A stretch of 19,502 nucleotides of DNA from JANNOG01 sp050329415 (lineage in GTDB: Bacteria; Actinomycetota; Actinomycetes; Actinomycetales; JBBAYJ01): the NCBI GenBank assembly GCA_050329415.1, contig JBHJOS010000171.1, positions 1 through 19,502 on the forward strand. Direction: 5' to 3'. Under the pieces are notes generated by a model, which ran no database searches, was not told where the DNA came from, and saw nothing but the letters and a program-made list of their open reading frames with translations. This document shows, in pieces, positions 1-5,910 of the stretch (positions are counted from its first letter, which is position 1; each line of letters begins with the position of its first letter). A program made the translations under genes and the position numbers.

Positions 1-97
1 CGCCCAGGTGGTCGGCGAACTCCGCGATCGTCATCCGCAACGCCCGACGCAGCAGCCGGGTCTCGTCGCCCGTCCACTGCCCCACGACCCCGACCAC
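1..97 (-). CDS. XRE-family helix-turn-helix regulator, N-terminus only (cut by window edge)
   Basis: Only the first 32 codons are present; the gene continues past position 1. The translation begins MVGVVGQWTGDETRLLRRA and continues RMTIAEFADHLG, the typical start of actinobacterial XRE/Cro-type DNA-binding regulators (WTG-x-E followed by a helix ending in REFAxHLG). The GTG start at 97 is preceded on the minus strand by GGGAGG about ten bases upstream; a second in-frame GTG at 85 is possible. It points away from the other accessory genes on the plus strand. The HTH call rests on this short segment, so the DNA target and the rest of the domain structure cannot be judged. Confidence 0.68.
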   Translation of the reverse strand, partial: MVGVVGQWTGDETRLLRRALRMTIAEFADHLG

Positions 98-234
98 GAC
101 CCTTGCACCTCCCACCGGAACAAAACCCGTGGAAGCAGCGTAGCCGGCCCGGGTGGCGTCCGGTAAGCGAGGGATACGGGTTCCTCACCCGTCACCGGAG
201 CGGATTCATGAGGAGCGGACGGAGCCGGAGGTCG

Positions 235-397
235 CGCGAGGCCGTCCGCGCGGTGTCGTCGGGGCCTGTCGTCGGACTCCTGGCGGCCAGACGACGTCCA
301 CGGCAGGCCGCGTGCGTGGGCGTCCGCGACGACGGCGGTGCCGCCGCGGTCGACGGCGCCCTGGTCGCCCCAGACCGCCACCGGGCGTCTGCCGGTG
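235..397 (-). pseudogene. Fragment with coding-like codon use, unrecognised
   Basis: One minus-strand frame (VAVWGDQGAVDRGG followed by TAVVADAHARGLPW) has almost only G or C at third positions from about 395 to 245, then loses this bias downstream. Upstream, the bias appears to move to other frames, where ATG and GTG starts near 440 and 424 lead nowhere. This is the pattern of a small gene broken by indels. I do not recognise the protein. It lies upstream of the regulator at 1-97, on the same strand. It could also be chance periodicity in very GC-rich DNA. Confidence 0.3.
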
Positions 398-892
398 CCT
401 GAGCAAGTCGACCGTGACGGCCACCGCCGGCAGGTTTCTTGGCCATCACCGGGCCGATCTCGTGACCGTCAGCGGGCAGGTCGCATGCCGTACCAGTCGC
501 CGGGCAATTTCTTACTGTCCTTTGATCTGCGGCGTAGCGGTGTGAAACGGGCGCGCGTGTACGGCGCTGGTTCGTTCCCGGTCCGTGACCAGTTCGTCGT
601 CAGTACGTGGACCCACGGACGAGGGCGGGCAATAGTCGTCGCGGGCCCCGAAGGCCCCTGTAGCCGCCCGACTACATATCCTGCGCACCGTGCGCCCCAC
701 CCGGGTGCACGCCCGACGGAACGGCATCGAAAACGGCCACGACCCGACCCGACTCCACTCCGAGCCGGGCTGCTCCACCTCTCATGAAAAGGCAGATCTG
801 GATCAACGCCATGGGCAGCCAGACGTGGAACTGAACGTGAGCATCTCGCAGCAAGAGCAACCAAGACCGAAGCGAGGAAGGGGGTCCCGAGA
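398..892. other. Non-coding or decayed stretch, no gene recognised
   Basis: No frame on either strand keeps the third-position G/C bias seen in the real genes of this window, and base composition is more mixed (A/T-richer patches near 505-530 and 783-830). I see no tRNA, repeat array or convincing promoter. The right end carries a good ribosome binding site (AGGAAGGGGG near 874-883) serving the ATG at 893. It probably holds the upstream region of the small operon starting at 893 plus remnants of older genes. Confidence 0.4.
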
Positions 893-1115
893 ATGCGGGC
901 GATCTCGGGTGCTACGGCGTGTCCGATCGAGCGGTGGCGGTGGCGGGCCGACTCGCGGCGGTTGGAGGCCGGCCTCGCCGGGGCAGGCATGGACGACATC
1001 GGCGGGAGATGGCGAGGACCTGCGGGTGATCGATTGGGTCTCGACCTGGGAGCCCACTGTCGTCATGACGCCGTGTGGCTGGGTCGCCCGTGCAGGGGCC
1101 GGTGAACGGCGATGA
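893..1115 (+). pseudogene. Small gene with an apparent +1 frame change, unknown function
   Basis: The ATG at 893 has a strong upstream AGGAAGGGGG. The frame starting MRAISGATACPIERW has nearly pure G/C third positions up to about 1000 (through GAGMDDIGG). After that the bias moves to the frame one base later, reading GDGEDLRVIDWVSTWEP and ending at a TGA at 1113-1115. That stop overlaps the ATG of the next gene (ATGA), a junction expected if the downstream frame is the genuine end of a coupled gene. Joined, the two parts give a protein of about 74 residues with no family I recognise. It may be a real frameshift mutation, a sequencing error, or programmed frameshifting; the first two are more likely. 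Confidence 0.42.
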
Positions 1116-1498
1116 CGGCAGTGGCGGCACTGGCGGTGGGGTTCGATCGTCCGGGCTCGGCGGTGGGTCCCGAGCCGGTCCGCGCCGTCGCTCTCGGTTA
1201 TCGGCGGGGCTTCCTGGTGCGGCACCTGCCCCAGCAGTGGGCGACTCGTCAGCTGCTGGTAGCCCTGGCGAATCGACACGGATGCGCCCTGACAGACATC
1301 GTCGACCAGCCCCCGGACGAACGTCCCGGGGTGGGGTTCGAGCGCCTGCTGTGGTTGGCGGCCAGAATCGAGGGGCTCCACGCGATCGTGACGCCCTCCT
1401 GGCGACATCTCGCCGACAGCGAACCCGAGGCGCGCGGCGTCGTGCATTGGCTGCAGGCCCAGTCGCGGGTTCCCCTGTACTGCGGTGATCAACAGTGA
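1112..1498 (+). CDS. Hypothetical protein, 128 aa
   Basis: ATG at 1112 overlaps the stop of the preceding small reading frame (ATGA), suggesting translational coupling. Third positions are strongly G/C through the whole frame, supporting a real gene. The middle (LLVALANRHGCALTDIV, then GFERLLWLAARIEGLHAIV and TPSWRHLAD) has the spacing of the second half of a serine-recombinase catalytic fold: an alpha helix, a strand ending in D, then FxRLL and a strand before R-x-LA. The N-terminal catalytic serine motif is absent, so activity is not implied and the resemblance is weak. No membrane segment or signal peptide. The setting next to a haemoglobin and an XRE regulator is accessory in character. 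Confidence 0.62.
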   Translation: MTAVAALAVGFDRPGSAVGPEPVRAVALGYRRGFLVRHLPQQWATRQLLVALANRHGCALTDIVDQPPDERPGVGFERLLWLAARIEGLHAIVTPSWRHLADSEPEARGVVHWLQAQSRVPLYCGDQQ

Positions 1499-1653
1499 GG
1501 TTCTCCTCGGGGGTGGTGCGCCCGGGTCGTGCCGCGGTCGTCGGCCGCGCACGCCGGGAAAGGACGGGTAACCGGCGAACCCTTCGAGGCGCATCCGGGC
1601 GGGTTCCTGCCACCCGGCTTCGACGGGTCCCCCGTGGGGGCGGGTGAGCGACC

Positions 1654-2364
1654 GTGTTCGAGGTGCTGGCTACGGCACCGGCGTGGGTGCTGGTGCCGCT
1701 GGTCCTCGTCGTCGTCTGCGGGCTGCTGGGCGTCCTGACGGTCGCCCTGCCGCGGGAGCCGTCCCCGGACCCGCACCGGCCCACGCACACCTTCACCCAC
1801 CGCCACGCCAACCCGTACGCCGACCGCTACGCCGACCGTTCCGCTGATGTCCGGGAGGACCCCGTGCCCGCTGCTCACCCGCAGCCCTACGACCCGACCG
1901 ACCCCTACGCAGGGCTGCCCGACAACCACCTGCTCGTCCCCGCCCCCACCGTGACCACCCTGGACGGACGGGTGGTCCCCCTGGCCGACTGGCTGCGCCG
2001 CGAGACCGGCCGCGACGGCGTGTGGGCCGAGGTCGTCACCCAGTTCTACGCCCGAGCCGCCGCCGCACCCGCAGTCGCGGACTACTTCACCGGCATCGAC
2101 ATGGACCGCCTCCACCGGCACTTCCTCGCCGCCCTCGTCATGGTCACCAGCCGCGGCGTCACCGTCGGCACCGTCCGCCGGATGAGCACAGCACACGCCC
2201 ACGTCCGCGACTCCGCCGGCCGCCCGGTGACCGCCGACATCTGGACGGCGGTCCTGGCGACCCTGACCGGGATCCTCACCGAGCACCGGGTCCCCCCGAC
2301 CACCCTCACCCACCTCGCCGCCGCCCTCGCCCCCCTGCGCCCCGCCATCGTCGTTGAACCATGA
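1654..2364 (+). CDS. Membrane-anchored group I truncated haemoglobin, 236 aa
   Basis: Residues about 9-32 (WVLVPLVLVVVCGLLGVLTV) form one membrane helix. Residues 33-90 are a Pro/His/Asp-rich linker with PYADRYADR-type repeats. From about residue 120 to the end the chain follows the group I truncated globin (trHbN/GlbN) pattern: FYAR with the B10 tyrosine (Y132), YFTGIDMDRL, then RRMSTAHAHV carrying the likely proximal haem histidine H181, and a C-terminal VPPTTLTHLAAALAPL helix. Against M. tuberculosis GlbN, the usual distal E11 glutamine appears to be Phe157, with His156 beside it. Family members bind O2 or NO and act in NO detoxification or electron transfer; the anchor would place the haem domain at the membrane, though which side cannot be decided. 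GTG start chosen for the G-rich stretch at 1636-1644. It converges on the flagellar operon. Confidence 0.8.
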   Translation: MFEVLATAPAWVLVPLVLVVVCGLLGVLTVALPREPSPDPHRPTHTFTHRHANPYADRYADRSADVREDPVPAAHPQPYDPTDPYAGLPDNHLLVPAPTVTTLDGRVVPLADWLRRETGRDGVWAEVVTQFYARAAAAPAVADYFTGIDMDRLHRHFLAALVMVTSRGVTVGTVRRMSTAHAHVRDSAGRPVTADIWTAVLATLTGILTEHRVPPTTLTHLAAALAPLRPAIVVEP

Positions 2365-2444
2365 GCCGTCAGCCCTGGCCGCGGCCTGACCCGAAGACAG
2401 GCATTGCCCCCCACGGACTGCTGGCTCCGACCCGCGACGGCTCA
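2362..2444. terminator. Inverted repeat spanning both stop codons of convergent genes
   Basis: TGAGCCGTC at 2362-2370 and its perfect complement GACGGCTCA at 2436-2444 are 65 bases apart. Each arm contains the stop codon of one of the two convergent genes (globin on plus, FliT-like on minus). A 10-bp palindrome GGCCGCGGCC (2376-2385) lies between. It could serve as a bidirectional terminator, but the loop is long and there is no T-run, so the role is inferred. Confidence 0.35.
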
Positions 2445-2798
2445 GGCGCGGCGGTCGACGTACAGGGGACGGTCGTCCCCCCGGGCCGCGCGGTCGAGCA
2501 GGGCGCGGTGCCGGCGGTTCTCGGTCATGGCGGCCGTCAGCCGGGACACGAGGGCGTTCTGGCGGCCCTGGAGGGTGGCGAGCCGGCGACGGAGCGCGGC
2601 GAGGTCCGGGTCGGCGAGGCCGGCGGGCAGCGTGGGCGGCGGGGTCCAGCGCTGCGGCCCGGAGTCGGGCCGGGAGTCGACCCCGGAGTCCGGCGGGGGG
2701 TCCTGGTCCGACCCGGCGAGGGTGCGCTCCACCCGGTCCAGGTCGGCCTCCAGGCCGTCGAGGGCCAGGTCCCAGGCGGCCCGGGCGGCGTCGGCCAT
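2442..2798 (-). CDS. FliT-like flagellar protein, 118 aa
   Basis: This small, highly charged, helical protein follows fliS by eight bases and ends the fliA-fliC-fliD-fliS line. Residues 1-30 form one helix (AWDLALDGLEADLDRVER), then a Pro/Asp linker (PPPDSGVDSRPDSGP), then a long coiled-coil-like helix from about 58 to 110 (DLAALRRRLATLQGRQNALV). FliT, the chaperone that caps FliD, has a similar size, helical make-up and position after fliS in other bacteria, but sequence identity to FliT is not evident, so the name is by position. ATG start at 2798 fits; no membrane segment. It is the last flagellar gene before the accessory region. Confidence 0.68.
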   Translation of the reverse strand: MADAARAAWDLALDGLEADLDRVERTLAGSDQDPPPDSGVDSRPDSGPQRWTPPPTLPAGLADPDLAALRRRLATLQGRQNALVSRLTAAMTENRRHRALLDRAARGDDRPLYVDRRA

Positions 2799-2806
2799 GG
2801 GGCCGC

Positions 2807-3226
2807 TCAGGCCACGGCCGGCGCGGAGCCGACCGGCGAGATGCTCGCCGCCTCGCGCCAGGCGTCCCGCAGCGGCTCGACGAGCTGCCGGCAGGCGGCG
2901 ACGCGCGCGGCGTCGCCGGCGACGTTGGCGCCGACGAGCTCGCGCAGGAGGTAGCCGTAGAGGGCGGCGAGTCGCTCGCCGCCGTCCCAGGCGTCGGTGT
3001 CCAGCGTGGCGAGGAGCTCGGCGACGATGTCCTGGGCGTGGACGAGCGCGGTGTGGGTGCTCGCCCGGTCGCCGGCGGCGAGGGCGTCCTCGGCCCGCAC
3101 CAGGTCGACCGCGAGCCGGTCGTAGAGCATGACGAGCAGGCCGGCCGGGGTCGAGGTCTCGACCTGCTGGGCGAGGAAGCGCCCGCGGCCCACCGCGGCG
3201 CCCGCCGCGGTCGGGAGCCCTGTCAT
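2807..3226 (-). CDS. fliS: Flagellar export chaperone FliS, 139 aa
   Basis: FliS binds the C-terminal D0 region of flagellin in the cytoplasm and keeps it unpolymerised until export. The protein shows the family hallmarks: an early TPAGLLVMLYDRL segment (residues about 26-38; LLxMLYDxL is the FliS signature), then four helices including DLVRAEDALAAGD and a C-terminal LVEPLRDAW helix. Length is normal for FliS (about 125-140). The ATG at 3226 lies one base after the fliD stop, so the two are almost certainly cotranscribed and coupled. The N-terminal extension (TGLPTAAGAAVGRGRFLAQ) is slightly longer and more Gly/Ala-rich than usual. Confidence 0.93.
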   Translation of the reverse strand: MTGLPTAAGAAVGRGRFLAQQVETSTPAGLLVMLYDRLAVDLVRAEDALAAGDRASTHTALVHAQDIVAELLATLDTDAWDGGERLAALYGYLLRELVGANVAGDAARVAACRQLVEPLRDAWREAASISPVGSAPAVA

Positions 3227-3227
3227 G

Positions 3228-4547
3228 TCAGCTCTGTCCGCTCGCCGCGTTGAGCTGGCTGATCTGTCCCGCCAGCCACGACTGCTGCGACTGGAGTCGC
3301 GACAGCGCCACCTCGAGCCCGCTGAACTGCCGCTCCAGGGTCGCCTGGCGCAGGTTGAGGCGGCGGTCCCAGTTGTCGATCTGGGTCTGCAGGTCCCGCT
3401 GGGTGCTCTCGCGACCCTGGATGGCCTGGCTGATGGTGCCGGTTCCGGGGGCGATGGCGCGGTCGACGACCTGGGTGATGCGCTGGACGACCCCGGTCCC
3501 CGACTCCGGGGACATCACGGCCCGCACGGCGTCCGGGTCGGCCTCCCATGCGCTGAGGAAGGCGGCCCGGTCGAACACCAGCCGGCCGTCGCGCGTGGTC
3601 TGCAGGCCGACGGTCGCGGCACTGGACGACCCGACGGCGTCCGACACGGCCTGCAGCAGCCCGCCGGACAGGGAGCGGACACCACTGTCCCCGGCGAGTG
3701 GGCCGCGTGGGGCGTCGGCGTCCCGGACGGTCTGGCGGGCGACCTCCTCCAGGGCCCCGTTGGCCGCGTCGACGAGGGCCTGGACCCGGTCGGCGAGGCG
3801 GGCGGGGTCGGACTGGACGGTGACGGTGGCGCTGCCCGGGGCGGCGAGGGTGAGGGTGAGGCCGGTCACGGCGTCGGTCACGGTGTTGGTCGGCGACGTC
3901 GCCGGAATGCCGTTGATCGTGTAGGCGGCGTCCGTGGCCGCCGTGGTCGAGGTCGCGACGCCGAGATTGTCGATGCCCTGGGGCGCGCCGGCGGTCCCCG
4001 GAGTGTCGGCGAGGATCTGCAGCCGGTACTGGTCGGTGCCGACCTTGATGGCGACGGCGGTGATTCCGAGGCCGCTCGCCTGGTTGATGGTGGTGATGAC
4101 GTCTCGCATCGTTCCCGACGGCGGGTACAGCGAGACCGACGACCCGTCGGCGCGGCGCACGGTGAGGGGCGGCTGGGAGGTGTTGAAGACGGCGTCGTCG
4201 AGGCCGTACGCCTGGGTGGTGGTCCAGGCGGCGGCCGTCGCGACCGAGGTGACGGACACGTCCAGGCGCCCGGCCGGGACCTCGCCCGTCACGGTCGCGG
4301 TGACGGCGGAGCCGGCGACGGTCGCGGTCCGCGCCGTCCACGTCGTCGACTGGGCCAGCGACTCGGCGGCGCCCTGGACCGCCTTGAGGCGGGTCGACAG
4401 CGACTGGTAGGCGCTGATGACCGTGCCCTGGGTGGTGAGCTGGGTCCGCAGTCGGCTCTGGGGCTGGCGCTCGAGGGCCATCAGCTGGTTGATGATCGCG
4501 GTGGTGTCGAGTCCGCTCGACAGGCCGTCGATGGCGAGACCGCTCAC
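3228..4547 (-). CDS. fliD: Flagellar filament cap protein FliD (HAP2), 439 aa
   Basis: FliD forms the cap at the filament tip under which exported flagellin folds. The N-terminus MSGLAIDGLSSGLDTTAII with NQLMALERQP is the conserved FliD_N domain (residues about 1-100), and the C-terminal FliD_C domain holds DRLVFDRAAF-like and coiled-coil segments ending QSWLAGQISQLNAASGQS. The GTG at 4547 is preferred because GGGAGGAGGC lies just upstream and the family N-terminus starts exactly there; the frame is open further upstream only by chance. At 439 residues it is on the short side for actinobacterial FliD. It follows fliC after a strong hairpin and is one base from fliS. Confidence 0.95.
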   Translation of the reverse strand: MSGLAIDGLSSGLDTTAIINQLMALERQPQSRLRTQLTTQGTVISAYQSLSTRLKAVQGAAESLAQSTTWTARTATVAGSAVTATVTGEVPAGRLDVSVTSVATAAAWTTTQAYGLDDAVFNTSQPPLTVRRADGSSVSLYPPSGTMRDVITTINQASGLGITAVAIKVGTDQYRLQILADTPGTAGAPQGIDNLGVATSTTAATDAAYTINGIPATSPTNTVTDAVTGLTLTLAAPGSATVTVQSDPARLADRVQALVDAANGALEEVARQTVRDADAPRGPLAGDSGVRSLSGGLLQAVSDAVGSSSAATVGLQTTRDGRLVFDRAAFLSAWEADPDAVRAVMSPESGTGVVQRITQVVDRAIAPGTGTISQAIQGRESTQRDLQTQIDNWDRRLNLRQATLERQFSGLEVALSRLQSQQSWLAGQISQLNAASGQS

Positions 4548-4628
4548 GGCGCCTCCTCCCTCCGGTGGATCGCGATGTCGGCGTGGCGCGGGCCGGCGCC
4601 GCGAGTGGCGGCGGCCCGGATGGCGGTG

Positions 4629-4660
4629 GGCCGGGGGTGACGCGGGCGTCGCCCCCGGCC
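4629..4660 (-). terminator. Strong GC hairpin between fliC and fliD
   Basis: GGCCGGGGG (4629-4637) pairs with CCCCCGGCC (4652-4660), and inside it GACG (4639-4642) pairs with CGTC (4647-4650) around a CGGG tetraloop, with one mismatch between the stems (an A-C pair in the minus-strand transcript). It lies between the fliC stop (4705) and the fliD start (4547). No U-run follows, as usual in high-GC actinobacteria. Likely a terminator or attenuator allowing far more flagellin than cap mRNA, or a 3'-end stabiliser of fliC mRNA. Confidence 0.65.
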
Positions 4661-4704
4661 GCACCGTGCTGCGGGTGATACGGGTACTGCGGGTGAGGCG
4701 GGCG

Positions 4705-5817
4705 TCAGCGGAGCAGCTGCAGCACGCCCTGCGGGATCTGGTTGGCCTGCGCGAGCATGGCCGTGCCCGCCTGCGAGAGGATCTGCGAGCGGGTGAACGA
4801 CACCATCTCCTGCGCCATGTCGGTGTCGCGGATGCGGCTCTCCGACGCGGACAGGTTCTCGACGGCGACGTTGAGGTTGTTGATCGTCGCCTCGAGGCGG
4901 TTCTGGTAGGCACCGAAGTTCGCCCGGGCGGTCGACACGACAGTGATCTGCGCGTCGATCGACGTGATGGCGGCGGCGGCGTTGACGGCGCTGTCGAACT
5001 GGACGCCGGCGGTCACGGCGGTGCCCACCGCGATACCGGTACCGGGCGCGGTGGTCGCGACCGCGGCGCCCGACATGGAGGTGACGCGCAGCTCGTTGTT
5101 CTGGTTCACCGAAGCCCGGAAACCGGTCGCGAAGCTGGTGTCGTTGTTCAGTGCGTCGGCGACGTCCTGGACGGTGAGGTAGGTGCCGGCGGCGCCCAGG
5201 GTGACGGCGGCCGTGACGGTGCCGTCGGTGAACGACACGGCACCGGTGACCGCGGTCGGGGTGACGACCTCGAAGTCGGTGCCCGCACCGGCCGTCAGCG
5301 CGGTCGCGACGGCGGACACGTTGGCGAGGTTCACGGTGATGCGGTCGTTCGTCGGGGAGGCCCCGGCGCCGACCTGGAACGACAGCGACGCCGTGGTGCC
5401 GTCGAGCAGCGCGGTGCCGTTGAAGTTCGTCGAGCTGGCGATCCGCGACAGCTCCGCGGACAGCTGAGTGGACTCGGTGGTGATCGCGTTGCGCGCCTGG
5501 GCGTTGTTGCTGTCGTTGCCGGCCTGCACCGCGAGGTCGCGCATGCGCTGCAGGATCGAGTGCACCTCGGTGAGCGCACCCTCGGCGGTCTGGACGACGC
5601 TGATGCCGTCCTGGGCGTTGCGGACGGCGACCTTGAGCCCGCCGACCTGCGAGCGCAGGCCCTCGGAGATCGCCAGGCCGGCCGCGTCGTCGGCGGCGCG
5701 GTTGATGCGGAACCCGCTGGACAGCTTCTCCAGCGACTTCGCCTGCATGTTCTGCGTGACGGTCAGGTTGCGGTAGCTGTTGAAGGCCGCGATGTTCTGG
5801 TTGATGCGAAGACTCAT
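4705..5817 (-). CDS. fliC: Flagellin FliC, 370 aa
   Basis: This is the filament subunit. Residues 1-140 carry the D0/D1 domain (MSLRINQNIAAFNSYRNL, LSSGFRINRAADDAAGLAIS, AQDGISVVQTAEGAL, LQRMRDLAVQAGN) and residues about 285-370 the C-terminal D1/D0 (ENLSASESRIRDTDMAQEM, SQAGTAMLAQANQIPQGVL, ending LLR). The middle, about 145-285, is a short Ala/Thr/Val-rich variable domain. Length is moderate. A single flagellin copy is seen in the window. ATG at 5817 has GGAGGA nine bases upstream. Transcription is likely from the FliA-type promoter at 5883-5910, and translation probably controlled through the leader hairpins at 5827-5873. The use of ACC/GTC/GCC codons matches strong expression. Confidence 0.98.
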   Translation of the reverse strand: MSLRINQNIAAFNSYRNLTVTQNMQAKSLEKLSSGFRINRAADDAAGLAISEGLRSQVGGLKVAVRNAQDGISVVQTAEGALTEVHSILQRMRDLAVQAGNDSNNAQARNAITTESTQLSAELSRIASSTNFNGTALLDGTTASLSFQVGAGASPTNDRITVNLANVSAVATALTAGAGTDFEVVTPTAVTGAVSFTDGTVTAAVTLGAAGTYLTVQDVADALNNDTSFATGFRASVNQNNELRVTSMSGAAVATTAPGTGIAVGTAVTAGVQFDSAVNAAAAITSIDAQITVVSTARANFGAYQNRLEATINNLNVAVENLSASESRIRDTDMAQEMVSFTRSQILSQAGTAMLAQANQIPQGVLQLLR

Positions 5818-5826
5818 GGCGGGATC

Positions 5827-5838
5827 TCCTCCGTGATC
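5827..5838 (-). promoter_or_regulatory. Predicted CsrA site 2, overlapping the fliC ribosome binding site
   Basis: On the transcript, GATC-ACGGAGGA-GATC can fold as a 4-bp stem with the octamer in the loop (the downstream GATC arm ends at 5823). The loop contains A-N-GGA, the CsrA recognition core, and is also the Shine-Dalgarno sequence of fliC, nine bases before the ATG. Binding here would block initiation. The stem is short, so folding alone is weak. Confidence 0.5.
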
Positions 5839-5855
5839 GTCTGAGTCGTGGTCGT

Positions 5856-5873
5856 CAGGCCGTCCGTGGCCTG
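5856..5873 (-). promoter_or_regulatory. Predicted CsrA site 1, perfect hairpin with ACGGAC loop in the fliC leader
   Basis: The transcript reads CAGGCC-ACGGAC-GGCCTG: six perfect G/C-rich pairs closing a hexaloop with ACGGA. CsrA/RsmA binds A-N-GGA presented in exactly such loops. It lies near the predicted transcript start and about 25 bases upstream of the second ACGGA at the ribosome binding site, a spacing a CsrA dimer could bridge. Known in B. subtilis hag; here inferred from sequence only. Confidence 0.6.
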
Positions 5874-5882
5874 CCGGGATGC

Positions 5883-5910
5883 CTATCGGCGCAGGGCCGG
5901 TCCACCTGAG
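5883..5910 (-). promoter_or_regulatory. FliA (sigma-28)-type promoter of fliC
   Basis: CTCAG (5910-5906), a 15-base spacer, then GCCGATAG (5890-5883). The sigma-28 consensus is TAAA-N15-GCCGATAA, so the -10 matches 7 of 8 and the spacing is exact, while the -35 is diverged. The same element with the same spacing precedes flgN at 7011. The -10 overlaps the stop codon (TAG) of the sigma gene itself. Predicted leader is about 60 bases. Confidence 0.75.

Noticed and set aside
155..215. tRNA-like T-arm (CGGGTTCCTCACCCG) near the left end
   Set aside because: The T-loop lacks the purine and CRANY pattern, and no acceptor, D or anticodon arm can be formed around it.
784..834. 16-residue peptide frame (ATG 784, TGA 832) that might be a leader peptide
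   Set aside because: No ribosome binding site, no run of one amino acid, and no terminator/antiterminator pair after it.
3129..5844. Long plus-strand open frames across fliS, fliD and fliC
   Set aside because: They are antisense shadows: minus-strand proteins match flagellar families end to end, while the plus frames give Gly/Arg/Asp-rich sequence with no domain.
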